DNA of 33,200 nucleotides from Bradyrhizobium centrolobii (GTDB taxonomy: Bacteria; Pseudomonadota; Alphaproteobacteria; Rhizobiales; Xanthobacteraceae). The stretch covers positions 22,283 through 55,482 of the forward strand of contig NZ_LUUB01000108.1 in assembly GCF_001641635.1 (NCBI RefSeq), written 5' to 3'. Made by a program: the position numbers and the translations under genes. Positions 9,973-17,104 of this stretch are shown here, piece after piece. The notes beneath the pieces were generated by a model. It ran no database searches, was not told where the DNA came from, and was given only the letters and a program-made list of their open reading frames with translations. Every line of letters starts with the position of its first letter. The stretch's first letter is position 1.

Positions 9973-11100
9973 ATGTCCACCAAGCGCTGCTACTACGAAA
10001 CCCTCGAAGTCGATCGAGACGCCGACGAGTCCAAGCTGAAGGCGTCCTTCCGCAAGCTGGCGATGAAATTCCATCCCGACCGCAATCCCGGGGATGACAG
10101 CAGCGAAGTCCGGTTCAAGGAAATCAACGAGGCCTACGAGGTCCTCAAGGACAAGGACAAGCGCGCCGCCTACGACCGTTACGGCCACGCCGCCTTCGAG
10201 CAGGGTGGTTTCGGCGGCGGTGCCGGTTTCGGTGCGGGCTTCGCCTCCTCCTTCTCGGACATCTTCGAGGACCTGTTCGGCATGGCCGGGCAGCGCGGCC
10301 GCGGCGGCCGCGAGCGCGGCGCCGACCTGCGCTACAACATGGAGATCACGCTCGAGGAAGCCTTCGGTGGCAAGACGGCGCAGATCGAGATTCCGGTCTC
10401 CGTCACCTGCGAGGCCTGCTCGGGCACTGGTGCCAAGGCCGGCACCAAGCCGAAGACCTGCTCGACCTGCGGCGGCGCCGGACGCGTGCGCCAGTCGCAG
10501 GGCTTCTTCACGCTGGAGCGCACCTGTCCCGGCTGCCAGGGCCGTGGCCAGATGATCGAGGATGCCTGCCCGTCGTGCTCCGGACAGGGCCGCGTCACCC
10601 GCGAGCGGACGCTGTCGGTCAACATTCCCCAAGGCGTCGAGGACGGCACCCGGATCAGGCTCGCCGGCGAGGGCGAGGCGGGCGTCCGCGGCGGCCCGCC
10701 CGGCGACCTCTACATCTTCCTGTCGCTGGCCCAGCACCAGTTCTTCCAGCGCGACGGCGCCGACCTGCATTGCCGCGTGCCGATCTCGATGGTGACGGCT
10801 GCCCTTGGCGGTGAATTCGAGGTGCCGACCATCGAGAAGGGTAAGACCAAGGTGAAGGTCCCCGCCGGGACCCAGTCGGGCCGCCGTTTCCGCATTGCAT
10901 CAAAAGGCATGCCGGTGCTGCGCTCGCGCCAGATGGGCGACATGTATGTCCAGGTCGTCGTCGAGACCCCGCAGAACCTCACCAAGAAGCAGCAGGAATT
11001 GCTGGCCGAGTTCGAAAAGCTCTCTTCCGGCGCGACGCAGCCCGAGTCCGCGGGTTTCTTCGCCAAGGTCAAGGATTTCTTCGGTAATCGGGCGAATTGA
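9973..11100 (+). CDS. dnaJ: Chaperone protein DnaJ (Hsp40)
   Basis: DnaJ delivers substrates to DnaK and stimulates its ATPase. The 375-residue protein has the J domain with the HPD motif (KFHPDRNPGD, about residues 35-44), a Gly/Phe-rich linker (GGFGGGAGFGAGFASSF), then four zinc-binding CXXCXGXG repeats (CEACSGTG, CSTCGGAG, CPGCQGRG, CPSCSGQG) and the C-terminal substrate-binding domains. This is a complete type I DnaJ. It lies 253 bases after dnaK on the same strand; I saw no strong promoter immediately in front, so it probably shares the dnaK transcript. Confidence 0.97.
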   Translation: MSTKRCYYETLEVDRDADESKLKASFRKLAMKFHPDRNPGDDSSEVRFKEINEAYEVLKDKDKRAAYDRYGHAAFEQGGFGGGAGFGAGFASSFSDIFEDLFGMAGQRGRGGRERGADLRYNMEITLEEAFGGKTAQIEIPVSVTCEACSGTGAKAGTKPKTCSTCGGAGRVRQSQGFFTLERTCPGCQGRGQMIEDACPSCSGQGRVTRERTLSVNIPQGVEDGTRIRLAGEGEAGVRGGPPGDLYIFLSLAQHQFFQRDGADLHCRVPISMVTAALGGEFEVPTIEKGKTKVKVPAGTQSGRRFRIASKGMPVLRSRQMGDMYVQVVVETPQNLTKKQQELLAEFEKLSSGATQPESAGFFAKVKDFFGNRAN

Positions 11101-11105
11101 CTCGG

Positions 11106-11133
11106 CTTGACCGTATCGTCCGCGGCCTATACC
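11106..11133 (+). promoter_or_regulatory. Possible promoter between dnaJ and pmtA
   Basis: CTTGACC begins at 11106, with TTGACC at 11107-11112 and TATACC at 11128-11133. The 15-base spacer is short for sigma-70, and CTTGAC with GCCTATAC (11125-11132) can also be read as a weak sigma-32 type. Either would start a transcript about 50 bases before pmtA, allowing separate expression from dnaKJ. Confidence 0.35.
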
Positions 11134-11188
11134 TCTTTATGACCATTTTCTGACACGCCGCGGCGACGCGGTCCCGTCCGGTCCAGAC

Positions 11189-11788
11189 ATGCCCATGCCA
11201 TCGTCCGCGCGTGCGTTGAAGAAGCCTCGTCTTGATGACGAGGTCCGTTTTCTCCGATCGTGGATCGAAAAGCCCCTGCATATGGGCGCGGTGATGCCTT
11301 CGGGTAAGCTGCTGGCCCGGACCATGGCCCATTACGTCGACGTCGATTCGGACGGACCAGTGGTCGAGCTCGGGCCCGGCACCGGCGCCATCACTTCGGC
11401 GCTTATCGAGCGCGGCATCGATCCGAAGCGCCTCGTCCTCGTCGAATACAATCCCGGCTTCTGCGCGCTGCTGCGCGACCGCTATCCACAGGCCAAGGTC
11501 GTGCAGGGCGATGCCTATCGCCTGCGCGACACACTCTGGAACGTGCTCAGCGCGCCGGCCTCCGCAGTCGTCTCCGGACTGCCGCTTGTGACCAAGCCGA
11601 TGCTGACGCGGCTGCGGCTCATTCGCGACGCCTTCGCAGCGCTGGCGCCCGGCGCGCCCTTCGTGCAGTTCACCTATGCGGTGGTGCCGCCGATCCCGAA
11701 ATCGTTGCCTGGCGTGTCCACAGAGGCCTCGGAACGGATCTGGATGAACCTTCCGCCGGCCCGCGTCTGGGTGTATCGCAAGGACTAA
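11189..11788 (+). CDS. pmtA: Phospholipid N-methyltransferase PmtA
   Basis: PmtA methylates phosphatidylethanolamine with S-adenosylmethionine toward phosphatidylcholine, at the inner face of the cytoplasmic membrane. The 199-residue protein has the SAM-binding motif VVELGPGTGAITSALIERG, followed by LVLVEYNPGFCALLRDRYP and VVQGDAYRLRD, the usual motifs of the small rhizobial/Rhodobacter-type enzymes. In B. japonicum pmtA lies just after dnaKJ and is needed for normal phosphatidylcholine levels in symbiosis, and this location agrees. Two in-frame ATGs (11189 and 11195) are possible starts, and neither has a strong ribosome-binding site. Confidence 0.87.
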   Translation: MPMPSSARALKKPRLDDEVRFLRSWIEKPLHMGAVMPSGKLLARTMAHYVDVDSDGPVVELGPGTGAITSALIERGIDPKRLVLVEYNPGFCALLRDRYPQAKVVQGDAYRLRDTLWNVLSAPASAVVSGLPLVTKPMLTRLRLIRDAFAALAPGAPFVQFTYAVVPPIPKSLPGVSTEASERIWMNLPPARVWVYRKD

Positions 11789-11845
11789 TTCCGCCGGCAT
11801 CTCTCTTTGCGCGGCGGGCTCGTTTCGCCGAACGCATTGGATTGG

Positions 11846-12424
11846 ATGCCCGCACCAAGAATTCTGGTCATTCCCGGCTCGCTGCGCACCGGCTCGCACA
11901 ATGCGAAGCTGGCAGCAGTCGCTGCTTACGAATTCGCCCAGGCCGGCGTCGACGTTACCCGCATCTCGCTGGCCGATTTTCCGCTGCCGATCTATGACGA
12001 AGATCTGTACGTGAAATCCGGTGTGCCCAAGCACGCGGTCAACCTGAAGCGCATGATCGGCGCGCATCAGGGGATCTTGATCGTCACGCCCGAATACAAT
12101 GCCTCGGTGCCGCCGCTCCTGAAGAACGCGATCGACTGGGTCAGCCGCGTGCAGGATCCGCACGAGGCGCGCGGCGAAGTGTTCCGCAATCGTGTCTTCG
12201 CGCTGGCCGGCGCCTCGCAGAGCCGGCTTGGTGCATCCCGCGCGCTCGGGGCGTTGCGGCTGATCCTGACCTCCTGCCACGCCGATGTGATTGCCAGCCA
12301 GCTCGCGCTCGCCTTTGCCGACCAGGCCTATGACGATATGGACAGGCTCAAGAACCAGGCCGATATCGACGCGCTGAAGGAAATGGTGCGGCAGTTGATC
12401 GACGTTTCCCAACGCATGATGTGA
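11846..12424 (+). CDS. NADPH-dependent FMN reductase family protein
   Basis: This family of flavodoxin-like oxidoreductases uses NAD(P)H and bound FMN to reduce quinones, azo dyes, chromate or free flavin. The 192-residue protein has the phosphate-binding start ILVIPGSLRTGSHNAKL and the flavin-contacting loop TPEYNASVPPLLKNAIDW. The start at 11846 (MPAPRILVIPGS) is chosen because the fold begins at once; upstream in-frame codons back to 11807 add unrelated residues. It stands 57 bases after pmtA and 6 bases before pyrF, so it is probably cotranscribed with pyrF. The substrate cannot be told from sequence. Confidence 0.87.
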   Translation: MPAPRILVIPGSLRTGSHNAKLAAVAAYEFAQAGVDVTRISLADFPLPIYDEDLYVKSGVPKHAVNLKRMIGAHQGILIVTPEYNASVPPLLKNAIDWVSRVQDPHEARGEVFRNRVFALAGASQSRLGASRALGALRLILTSCHADVIASQLALAFADQAYDDMDRLKNQADIDALKEMVRQLIDVSQRMM

Positions 12425-12430
12425 GGTGAC

Positions 12431-13141
12431 ATGACGCCAGCCGAAATCGCCCCCAAGGACCGCCTGATCGTCGCGCTCGATTTGCCGAGCCCCGAGGCTG
12501 CGGAGGCGATGGTCAACCGGCTCGGCGATAGCGTTACGTTCTACAAGGTCGGCTACCGCCTCGCTTATGCCGGCGGGCTGCCGCTGGTGGGCAAGCTCGC
12601 CGACAAGGGCAAGAAGGTCTTCCTCGATCTCAAGCTGCACGACATCGGCAACACGGTGATGCAAGGCGTCGAAAGCATCACGAGGTTAGGCGCGACCTTC
12701 CTCACCGTGCATGCCTATCCGCAGACCATGAAGGGCGCCGTCGAAGGCCGCGGCAGCGCAAGCCTGAAGATCCTCGCCGTTACGGTGCTAACCTCCTACA
12801 ACGACGACGATCTTCACGCGGCCGGCTATCGGCTAAGTGTTTCCGAACTGGTCGAAGCGCGCGCCCAGCAGGCGCAGGTGCTCGGCGTCGATGGCCTCGT
12901 CTGCTCACCGGAGGAGGTGGGCAGCTTGCGCAAGATCGTCGGGCATCAGATGAACCTCGTCACCCCCGGCATCCGGCCGGCGGGCGCTGCCACCGGTGAC
13001 CAGAAGCGCATCATGACGCCGGGACGCGCGATCGCAGCGGGCGCCGACTATCTCGTCGTCGGGCGGCCGGTGGTGGAAGCCGCCGATCCGAGTGCGGTCG
13101 CCGAAGCCATCCACGCCGAGATCGCGCAAGCGCTCGGCTGA
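12431..13141 (+). CDS. pyrF: Orotidine 5'-phosphate decarboxylase
   Basis: PyrF converts orotidine monophosphate to UMP, the last step of de novo pyrimidine synthesis. The 236-residue protein has the catalytic motif DLKLHDIGNTV, with Lys68 and Asp71 as key residues, an early DRLIVALDLPS strand and the phosphate-binding end GRAIAAGADYLVVGRPV. Its ATG follows the FMN reductase stop by 6 bases, with a GAGGTG ribosome-binding site overlapping the stop codon. A DUF1330 gene follows after 24 bases. Length is normal for the short bacterial form. Confidence 0.96.
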   Translation: MTPAEIAPKDRLIVALDLPSPEAAEAMVNRLGDSVTFYKVGYRLAYAGGLPLVGKLADKGKKVFLDLKLHDIGNTVMQGVESITRLGATFLTVHAYPQTMKGAVEGRGSASLKILAVTVLTSYNDDDLHAAGYRLSVSELVEARAQQAQVLGVDGLVCSPEEVGSLRKIVGHQMNLVTPGIRPAGAATGDQKRIMTPGRAIAAGADYLVVGRPVVEAADPSAVAEAIHAEIAQALG

Positions 13142-13165
13142 CATCAACAGAGCAGGAGAAGAAGA

Positions 13166-13474
13166 ATGGCAGCAAAAGGCTACTGGATCGGACGTGTCGA
13201 CGTATCCAATGACGAGGGCTACAAGCCCTATGCGGTCGCCAATCTCGCGATCTTCAAGAAATTCGGCGGACGCTATGTCGTTCGCGGCGGACGATTCGCC
13301 ACCGTCGAAGGCCAGAGCCGCGCCCGCAACGTGGTGATCGAATTCCCGGACTACGACGCCGCGATCGCCTGCTACAATTCGCCGGAATACCAGGCCAACA
13401 TCAAGGTGCGCCAGCCGCACTCCATCGCCGACCTCATCATCATCGAGGGCTATGACGGCCCGCAGCCGTCGTAG
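13166..13474 (+). CDS. DUF1330 family protein
   Basis: A 102-residue protein of the DUF1330 group, small dimeric alpha-beta barrel proteins with a ferredoxin-like fold and no settled function. Typical features are GYWIGRVDVSNDEGYKPY, GGRYVVRGG and VVIEFPDYDAAIACYNSPEYQ. There is no signal peptide or membrane segment. A purine-rich ribosome-binding site (GCAGGAGAAG) precedes the ATG. It lies 24 bases after pyrF and should be cotranscribed with it; the link in function is unknown. Confidence 0.88.
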   Translation: MAAKGYWIGRVDVSNDEGYKPYAVANLAIFKKFGGRYVVRGGRFATVEGQSRARNVVIEFPDYDAAIACYNSPEYQANIKVRQPHSIADLIIIEGYDGPQPS

Positions 13475-13514
13475 GGTTTGAAGTCCTAGCTTTCATCTTT
13501 TCACGGTGTGGACC

Positions 13515-13712
13515 TTACCCTCCCCTGGAGGGGTCCGAGACGAGCGTAGCTCGCGCATGGGTCGGCACGCGATCGAGCGAAGCGAGATTGCGTGACGGGG
13601 TGGGGTGATCTCTCCACTCCGGCACTGTTCGTCGCGGAGGAACCGTCACTCCACCCCGCTCGCGCTGTGCGCGATCGCCCCTCCCCCTCCAGGGCCCTCC
13701 AGGGGAGGGTAA
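13515..13712. repeat. MITE-like element with 18-bp perfect terminal inverted repeats
   Basis: TTACCCTCCCCTGGAGGG at 13515-13532 is the exact reverse complement of CCCTCCAGGGGAGGGTAA at 13695-13712, bounding a 198-base element without a gene. Inside are smaller palindromes (for example around CGATCGAGCGAAGCGAGATTG) and matched GGGGTGGGG/CCACCCC patches. The gap from 13475 to 13791 between the DUF1330 gene and dapB is otherwise plain. It resembles non-autonomous palindromic elements common in Bradyrhizobium; no obvious target duplication was seen. Confidence 0.8.
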
Positions 13713-13791
13713 CAGACGTCATGCTGTCGCGTCCCGCTCGGTTGCCGGAACTGCATCCCGCGGCTACAACGGCCCTGAAGAGGATCACACC

Positions 13792-14607
13792 ATGGCCGAT
13801 ATGCGTTTGATTGTAGCGGGAGCCGGCGGCCGGATGGGCCGCGCGCTGACGCGGGCGATTGCTGAGAGCCAAGGCGCGGTACTGGCCGGTGCGCTTGAGG
13901 CGCCGGGTTCGGAACTGCTCGGCAAGGATGCCGGCGTGCTTGCTGGCCTGCCAGCCAATGACGTCAAGCTTTCCGCCGATCTCTGGGCGATGTCGAAGGA
14001 TGCCGACGGCATCCTGGATTTCACCGTGCCGGCGGCGACCATCGCCAATGTCGCGATCGCGGCCCAGCGCGGTCTCGTGCATGTCATCGGCACGACCGGG
14101 CTTTCGGCCTCCGACAATGCCGTGATCCAAAGCGTCACCAACCGCGCCGTCGTCGTGCAGTCCGGCAATATGAGCCTCGGTGTCAACCTGCTCGCCGCCG
14201 TGGTCAAGCGTATGGCCAAGGCGCTGGATGAGACCTTCGACATCGAGATCGTCGAAGCCCATCATCGCATGAAGGTCGATGCGCCCTCGGGCACCGCGCT
14301 GATGCTGGGTCAGGCCGCCGCGGCCGGCCGTGGCGTCTCGCTCGAAGACCATTCGGCGCGTGGCCGCGACGGCATCACCGGTGTGCGCCGGCCCGGCGAC
14401 ATTGGCTTTGCCTCCTTGCGCGGTGGCACCGCGGCCGGCGATCACAGCGTGAGCTTTCTCGGCCCGTTCGAGCGCCTGACGTTGTCGCATCACGCCGAGG
14501 ACCGCATGCTGTTCGCACACGGCGCGCTGAAGGCGGCGCTGTGGGCGCATGGCAAGAAACCGGGGCACTACACCATGGCCGACGTGCTGGGCCTCTCCGA
14601 CATCTGA
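13792..14607 (+). CDS. dapB: 4-hydroxy-tetrahydrodipicolinate reductase
   Basis: DapB carries out the NAD(P)H-dependent reduction in the lysine and diaminopimelate pathway, supplying peptidoglycan precursors. The 271-residue protein has the dinucleotide-binding start MRLIVAGAGGRMGRAL, the GTTGLS loop, and the signature EAHHRMKVDAPSGTALMLG that includes the catalytic His pair and Lys. The end HHAEDRMLFAHGALKAALW is typical. AGAGGA precedes the ATG. It is followed by gpmA on the same strand after 214 bases containing a long palindromic repeat. Confidence 0.97.
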   Translation: MADMRLIVAGAGGRMGRALTRAIAESQGAVLAGALEAPGSELLGKDAGVLAGLPANDVKLSADLWAMSKDADGILDFTVPAATIANVAIAAQRGLVHVIGTTGLSASDNAVIQSVTNRAVVVQSGNMSLGVNLLAAVVKRMAKALDETFDIEIVEAHHRMKVDAPSGTALMLGQAAAAGRGVSLEDHSARGRDGITGVRRPGDIGFASLRGGTAAGDHSVSFLGPFERLTLSHHAEDRMLFAHGALKAALWAHGKKPGHYTMADVLGLSDI

Positions 14608-14650
14608 ACGAACCAGGATGATCACTCGTTGTAACCGTAAGCTCCCTTCA

Positions 14651-14768
14651 CCTCTCCCCACCGGGGAGAGGTCGATTTGCGCAGCAAATCGGGTGAGGGG
14701 GCTCAGGTTCCTCGAGGGACCGCTCCCCTCACCCGGCGCTTCGCGCCGACCTCTCCCTATGGGAGAGG
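14651..14768. repeat. CCTCTCCCC palindromic repeat, copy A
   Basis: The outer hairpins are CCTCTCCCC 14651-14659 / GGGGAGAGG 14663-14671 and CCTCTCCC 14750-14757 / GGGAGAGG 14761-14768. The inner hairpins are GATTTGC/GCAAATC (14674-14690) and GGCGC/GCGCC (14735-14747). GGGTGAGGGG 14691-14700 faces CCCCTCACCC 14725-14734 across a short centre. The whole can fold as a long cruciform between dapB and gpmA. Confidence 0.85.
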
Positions 14769-14821
14769 TTTGGCGCCGCCGATGCCGCAACCATCAAACT
14801 TAGTTCCGTATGGAAGGTAAA

Positions 14822-15445
14822 ATGAGTGAACGCCTACTCGTGCTCGTGCGCCACGGCCAGAGCGAATGGAATCTGAAGAACCTGTTCACGGGATGGAAGG
14901 ATCCCGGTCTCACCGAGCAGGGCGTGGCGGAAGCCAGGGAGGCTGGCCGCAAGCTGAAGGCGCAAGGGCTCGTCTTCGATGTCGCCTTCACCTCGGTCCT
15001 GACGCGCGCCCAGCAGACGCTCGATCTCATCCTGGGCGAGCTCGGGCAGGAGGGGCTGCCGACAGCGAAGGACCTCGCGCTGAACGAGCGCGACTATGGC
15101 GATCTCTCCGGCCTCAACAAGGACGACGCACGCAAGAAATGGGGCGAGGAGCAGGTGCACATCTGGCGCCGCTCCTATGACGTGCCGCCGCCCGGCGGCG
15201 AAAGCCTGAAAGACACGCTGGCCCGCGCGCTGCCCTATTACGTGCAGGAGATTTTGCCCGGCGTGCTCAACGGCAAGCGCACGCTGGTTGCCGCCCACGG
15301 CAATTCGCTGCGCGCGCTGATCATGGTGCTGGAAAAGCTCTCGCCCGAAGGCATTCTGAAGCGCGAGCTCGCGACCGGCGTGCCGATCATCTACCGGCTC
15401 AACGCGGATTCGACGGTGGCGTCGAAGCTGGATCTGGCGTCGTAA
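14822..15445 (+). CDS. gpmA: 2,3-bisphosphoglycerate-dependent phosphoglycerate mutase
   Basis: The enzyme interconverts 3- and 2-phosphoglycerate in glycolysis and gluconeogenesis by way of a phosphohistidine. The N-terminus MSERLLVLVRHGQSEWNLKN holds the RHG motif with His11 as the phosphorylated residue; LNERDYGDLSG and VAAHGNSLRALIM supply the other active-site residues. The 207-residue length equals the known alphaproteobacterial form. The ATG at 14822 is preferred to one at 14810 because of the GGAAGG just before it and the family N-terminus. Confidence 0.97.
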   Translation: MSERLLVLVRHGQSEWNLKNLFTGWKDPGLTEQGVAEAREAGRKLKAQGLVFDVAFTSVLTRAQQTLDLILGELGQEGLPTAKDLALNERDYGDLSGLNKDDARKKWGEEQVHIWRRSYDVPPPGGESLKDTLARALPYYVQEILPGVLNGKRTLVAAHGNSLRALIMVLEKLSPEGILKRELATGVPIIYRLNADSTVASKLDLAS

Positions 15446-15465
15446 GTCGGCTCCGCACATTCGAT

Positions 15466-15491
15466 GTCATCCTGGCTTTCGCCAGGACGAC
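15466..15491. repeat. Solo hairpin of the GTCGTCCTGG repeat family
   Basis: CCTGGC-TTTC-GCCAGG forms a stem, with the flanks GTCAT and ACGAC. The same hairpin bounds the element at 30256-30376. Lying 20 bases after gpmA, it could act as a 3' stabilising hairpin; no T-run follows. Confidence 0.7.
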
Positions 15492-15508
15492 GGTGTGGTG
15501 GCAGAAGC

Positions 15509-15601
15509 CGTAGGGCGGGCAAAGCGAAGCGAGCCCACCATGCATCAACATTCGCGGAACCGTGGTGGGCGCGGCGCTATGCGCCCTTTGCCCACCCTAC
15601 G
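15509..15601. repeat. CGTAGGGYGGGCAAAG palindromic repeat
   Basis: CGTAGGGCGGGCAAAG at 15509-15524 pairs with CTTTGCCCACCCTACG at 15586-15601 with one mismatch; the inner GCCCACCA and TGGTGGGC also pair. The 93-base element lies between convergent gpmA and the Ada-type gene. This type is recognised from memory as common in Bradyrhizobium genomes. Confidence 0.8.
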
Positions 15602-15611
15602 AGAGCGAACC

Positions 15612-16508
15612 TTACTGCACCCCCATCCGCCCCGCTTCCCAGCCCAGCATCGCCTGCTTGCGGGTGATGCCCCAGTGATAGCCGGTGAGGGTGCCGTTCT
15701 TGCCGAGCGCGCGGTGGCAGGGCACGACGAACGAGACCGGGTTCTTGCCGACGGCCGCGCCAACGGCGCGCGAGGCCTTTGGACTGTCGATGTTGCAGGC
15801 GATGTCGGAATAGGACACCGCGCGTCCCATCGGGATCTTGAGCAGCGTCTCCCACACCCGCACCTCGAAATCGGTGCCGATCAGGACCACGCGCAAGGGC
15901 TGGTCCGGCCGCCAGAGTTTTGTGTCGAAGATACGCTCGGCGAGTGGCGCGGTCCCCTCGTGGTCCTCGACGTAAGTGGCCTTCGGCCAGCGTCGGGTCA
16001 TATCGGCAAGCGCGATCTTCTCTTCACCGGGATCGGCGAAGGCGAGGCCCGACAATCCGCGGTCGGTCGCGATCACGATCGCGGTGCCGAAGGGCGACGG
16101 ATGGAAGCCGTAGCGCAGCGTCAGTCCCGCACCGCCATTCTTCCACTCGCCCGGCGACATCGCCTCATGGGTGACGAAGAGGTCGTGCAGCCGGCCGGGC
16201 CCCGACAAGCCGGAGTCGAGCGCCGCGTCGAGAATGCTCGCGGAATCCCTGAGCAGGCTCTTGGCATGGTCGAGGGTGAGCGCCTGCATGAAGGCCTTTG
16301 GCGTGATCGAGGCCCAGCGGCGGAACAGATGGTGCAATTCATCCGGCGTGACCCCGGCGGCATCCGCCATCGCCTCGATGGTCGGCTGCGCGCGCCAGTT
16401 CTCCGAGATGAAGGCGATCGCCCGGCGCACGGAATCATAGTCCCGCAGCGCGGCGTTCTGGTGGCCCGGTCTGGCCAGGCGCTGGTCATGTATGGCGAGT
16501 GTCATCAT
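15612..16508 (-). CDS. Ada-type AraC/methylated-DNA-cysteine methyltransferase
   Basis: A 298-residue fusion: an AraC-type helix-turn-helix domain (about residues 20-120, with TIEAMADAAGVTPDELHHLFRRW) and a C-terminal O6-methylguanine-DNA methyltransferase domain (about 130-295). The acceptor Cys264 sits in the PCHR motif (VVPCHRALGKNG), so it should remove O6-alkyl groups from guanine by suicide transfer. The N-terminal zinc/phosphotriester-repair domain of E. coli Ada, which senses methylation through its own Cys, is absent. How, or whether, the HTH part is switched by damage is therefore unclear. Start MMTL is one of two adjacent ATGs. It is followed in the other orientation by gpmA. Confidence 0.9.
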   Translation of the reverse strand: MMTLAIHDQRLARPGHQNAALRDYDSVRRAIAFISENWRAQPTIEAMADAAGVTPDELHHLFRRWASITPKAFMQALTLDHAKSLLRDSASILDAALDSGLSGPGRLHDLFVTHEAMSPGEWKNGGAGLTLRYGFHPSPFGTAIVIATDRGLSGLAFADPGEEKIALADMTRRWPKATYVEDHEGTAPLAERIFDTKLWRPDQPLRVVLIGTDFEVRVWETLLKIPMGRAVSYSDIACNIDSPKASRAVGAAVGKNPVSFVVPCHRALGKNGTLTGYHWGITRKQAMLGWEAGRMGVQ

Positions 16509-16563
16509 GACCGGAAATGTAGGAGAGGGGGCGGCGCGAAACCACCCGATTTCCGACGCGGGA

Positions 16564-17082
16564 TCAGGTGACCGGGTTGTAGGTCGGACCCCGCCTGGCG
16601 GCGTTCAGTGCGTAGATTAAGGCCTTGGCAAAGCTGGATTTTTCGTCCGGTCCCAGGAACCCGCCAATGGACAGGCATTGGCCCTTCGAGATCAGATAGA
16701 GGTGCTCGAGGCCAAACTCCTCGTCGACCTCCTGGTCGAGGCGGACCCAGAGCGGGTTGAACACCCATTCGGCAACCTGGCCGCGATGGCTCACGCGCCG
16801 CACGCGCAATTCCGACGGCGTGACGGTGATTTCCTCGCTCGCCCGCGCGGCGCGGAAATTGACCTTGAAGGCCCACCAGATCACCAGCACGTCGAGGCCG
16901 AAGAAACCGAACACCGGCCATGCGCCCATCATCAGGAAAGCGATGCCGGTGACGAAACTGACGGCACTCAAGAACAGCATCACCGCGAGAAAGCCGGTGC
17001 GGTTGAGCGAGCGGTGCGGCGTCAGCAGCGCGGAGAAGATCAGCACCTCGCTCTCGCGCTCAATTTCGTTGCCTGTGCTCAT
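16564..17082 (-). CDS. DUF2244 family membrane protein
   Basis: A 172-residue protein of the DUF2244 group, integral membrane proteins of unknown function found mainly in alphaproteobacteria. Two hydrophobic segments at about residues 30-52 and 54-72 (TGFLAVMLFLSAVSFVTGIA and GAWPVFGFFGLDVLVIWWAF) form a hairpin, followed by a soluble C-terminal part with ITVTPSELRVRRVSHRG and VWFNPLWVRL-like strands. It begins only 22 bases from the divergent nth start. A GAGGGA ribosome-binding site is present. Ada-type gene follows after 55 bases on the same strand. Confidence 0.87.
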   Translation of the reverse strand: MSTGNEIERESEVLIFSALLTPHRSLNRTGFLAVMLFLSAVSFVTGIAFLMMGAWPVFGFFGLDVLVIWWAFKVNFRAARASEEITVTPSELRVRRVSHRGQVAEWVFNPLWVRLDQEVDEEFGLEHLYLISKGQCLSIGGFLGPDEKSSFAKALIYALNAARRGPTYNPVT

Positions 17083-17098
17083 CGTCCCTCAGTATATC
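17069..17098 (+). promoter_or_regulatory. Overlapping divergent promoters of nth and the DUF2244 gene
   Basis: On the plus strand TTGCCT (17069-17074), an 18-base spacer and TATATC (17093-17098) end 6 bases before the nth ATG, so transcription would begin at or next to the start codon. On the minus strand TATACT occupies 17096-17091, overlapping the plus-strand -10, and lies 8 bases before the DUF2244 ATG. nth has no ribosome-binding site, which agrees with a leaderless transcript. The minus-strand -35 is weak. Confidence 0.45.
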
Positions 17099-17104
17099 CC
17101 GATC

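Noticed and set aside
11069..12664. 531-codon open frame antisense to pmtA, the FMN reductase and pyrF
   Set aside because: It covers three well-supported genes on the other strand and has low-complexity His/Arg/Gln-rich content without family motifs. It is a by-product of codon bias.
13501..14790. 429-codon open frame antisense to dapB
   Set aside because: It runs through two palindromic repeats and dapB; no domain is recognisable.
16757..17104. Upstream in-frame extension of nth
   Set aside because: It would add 116 residues encoded antisense to the DUF2244 gene. The nth N-terminus and a -10-like hexamer support the ATG at 17105.
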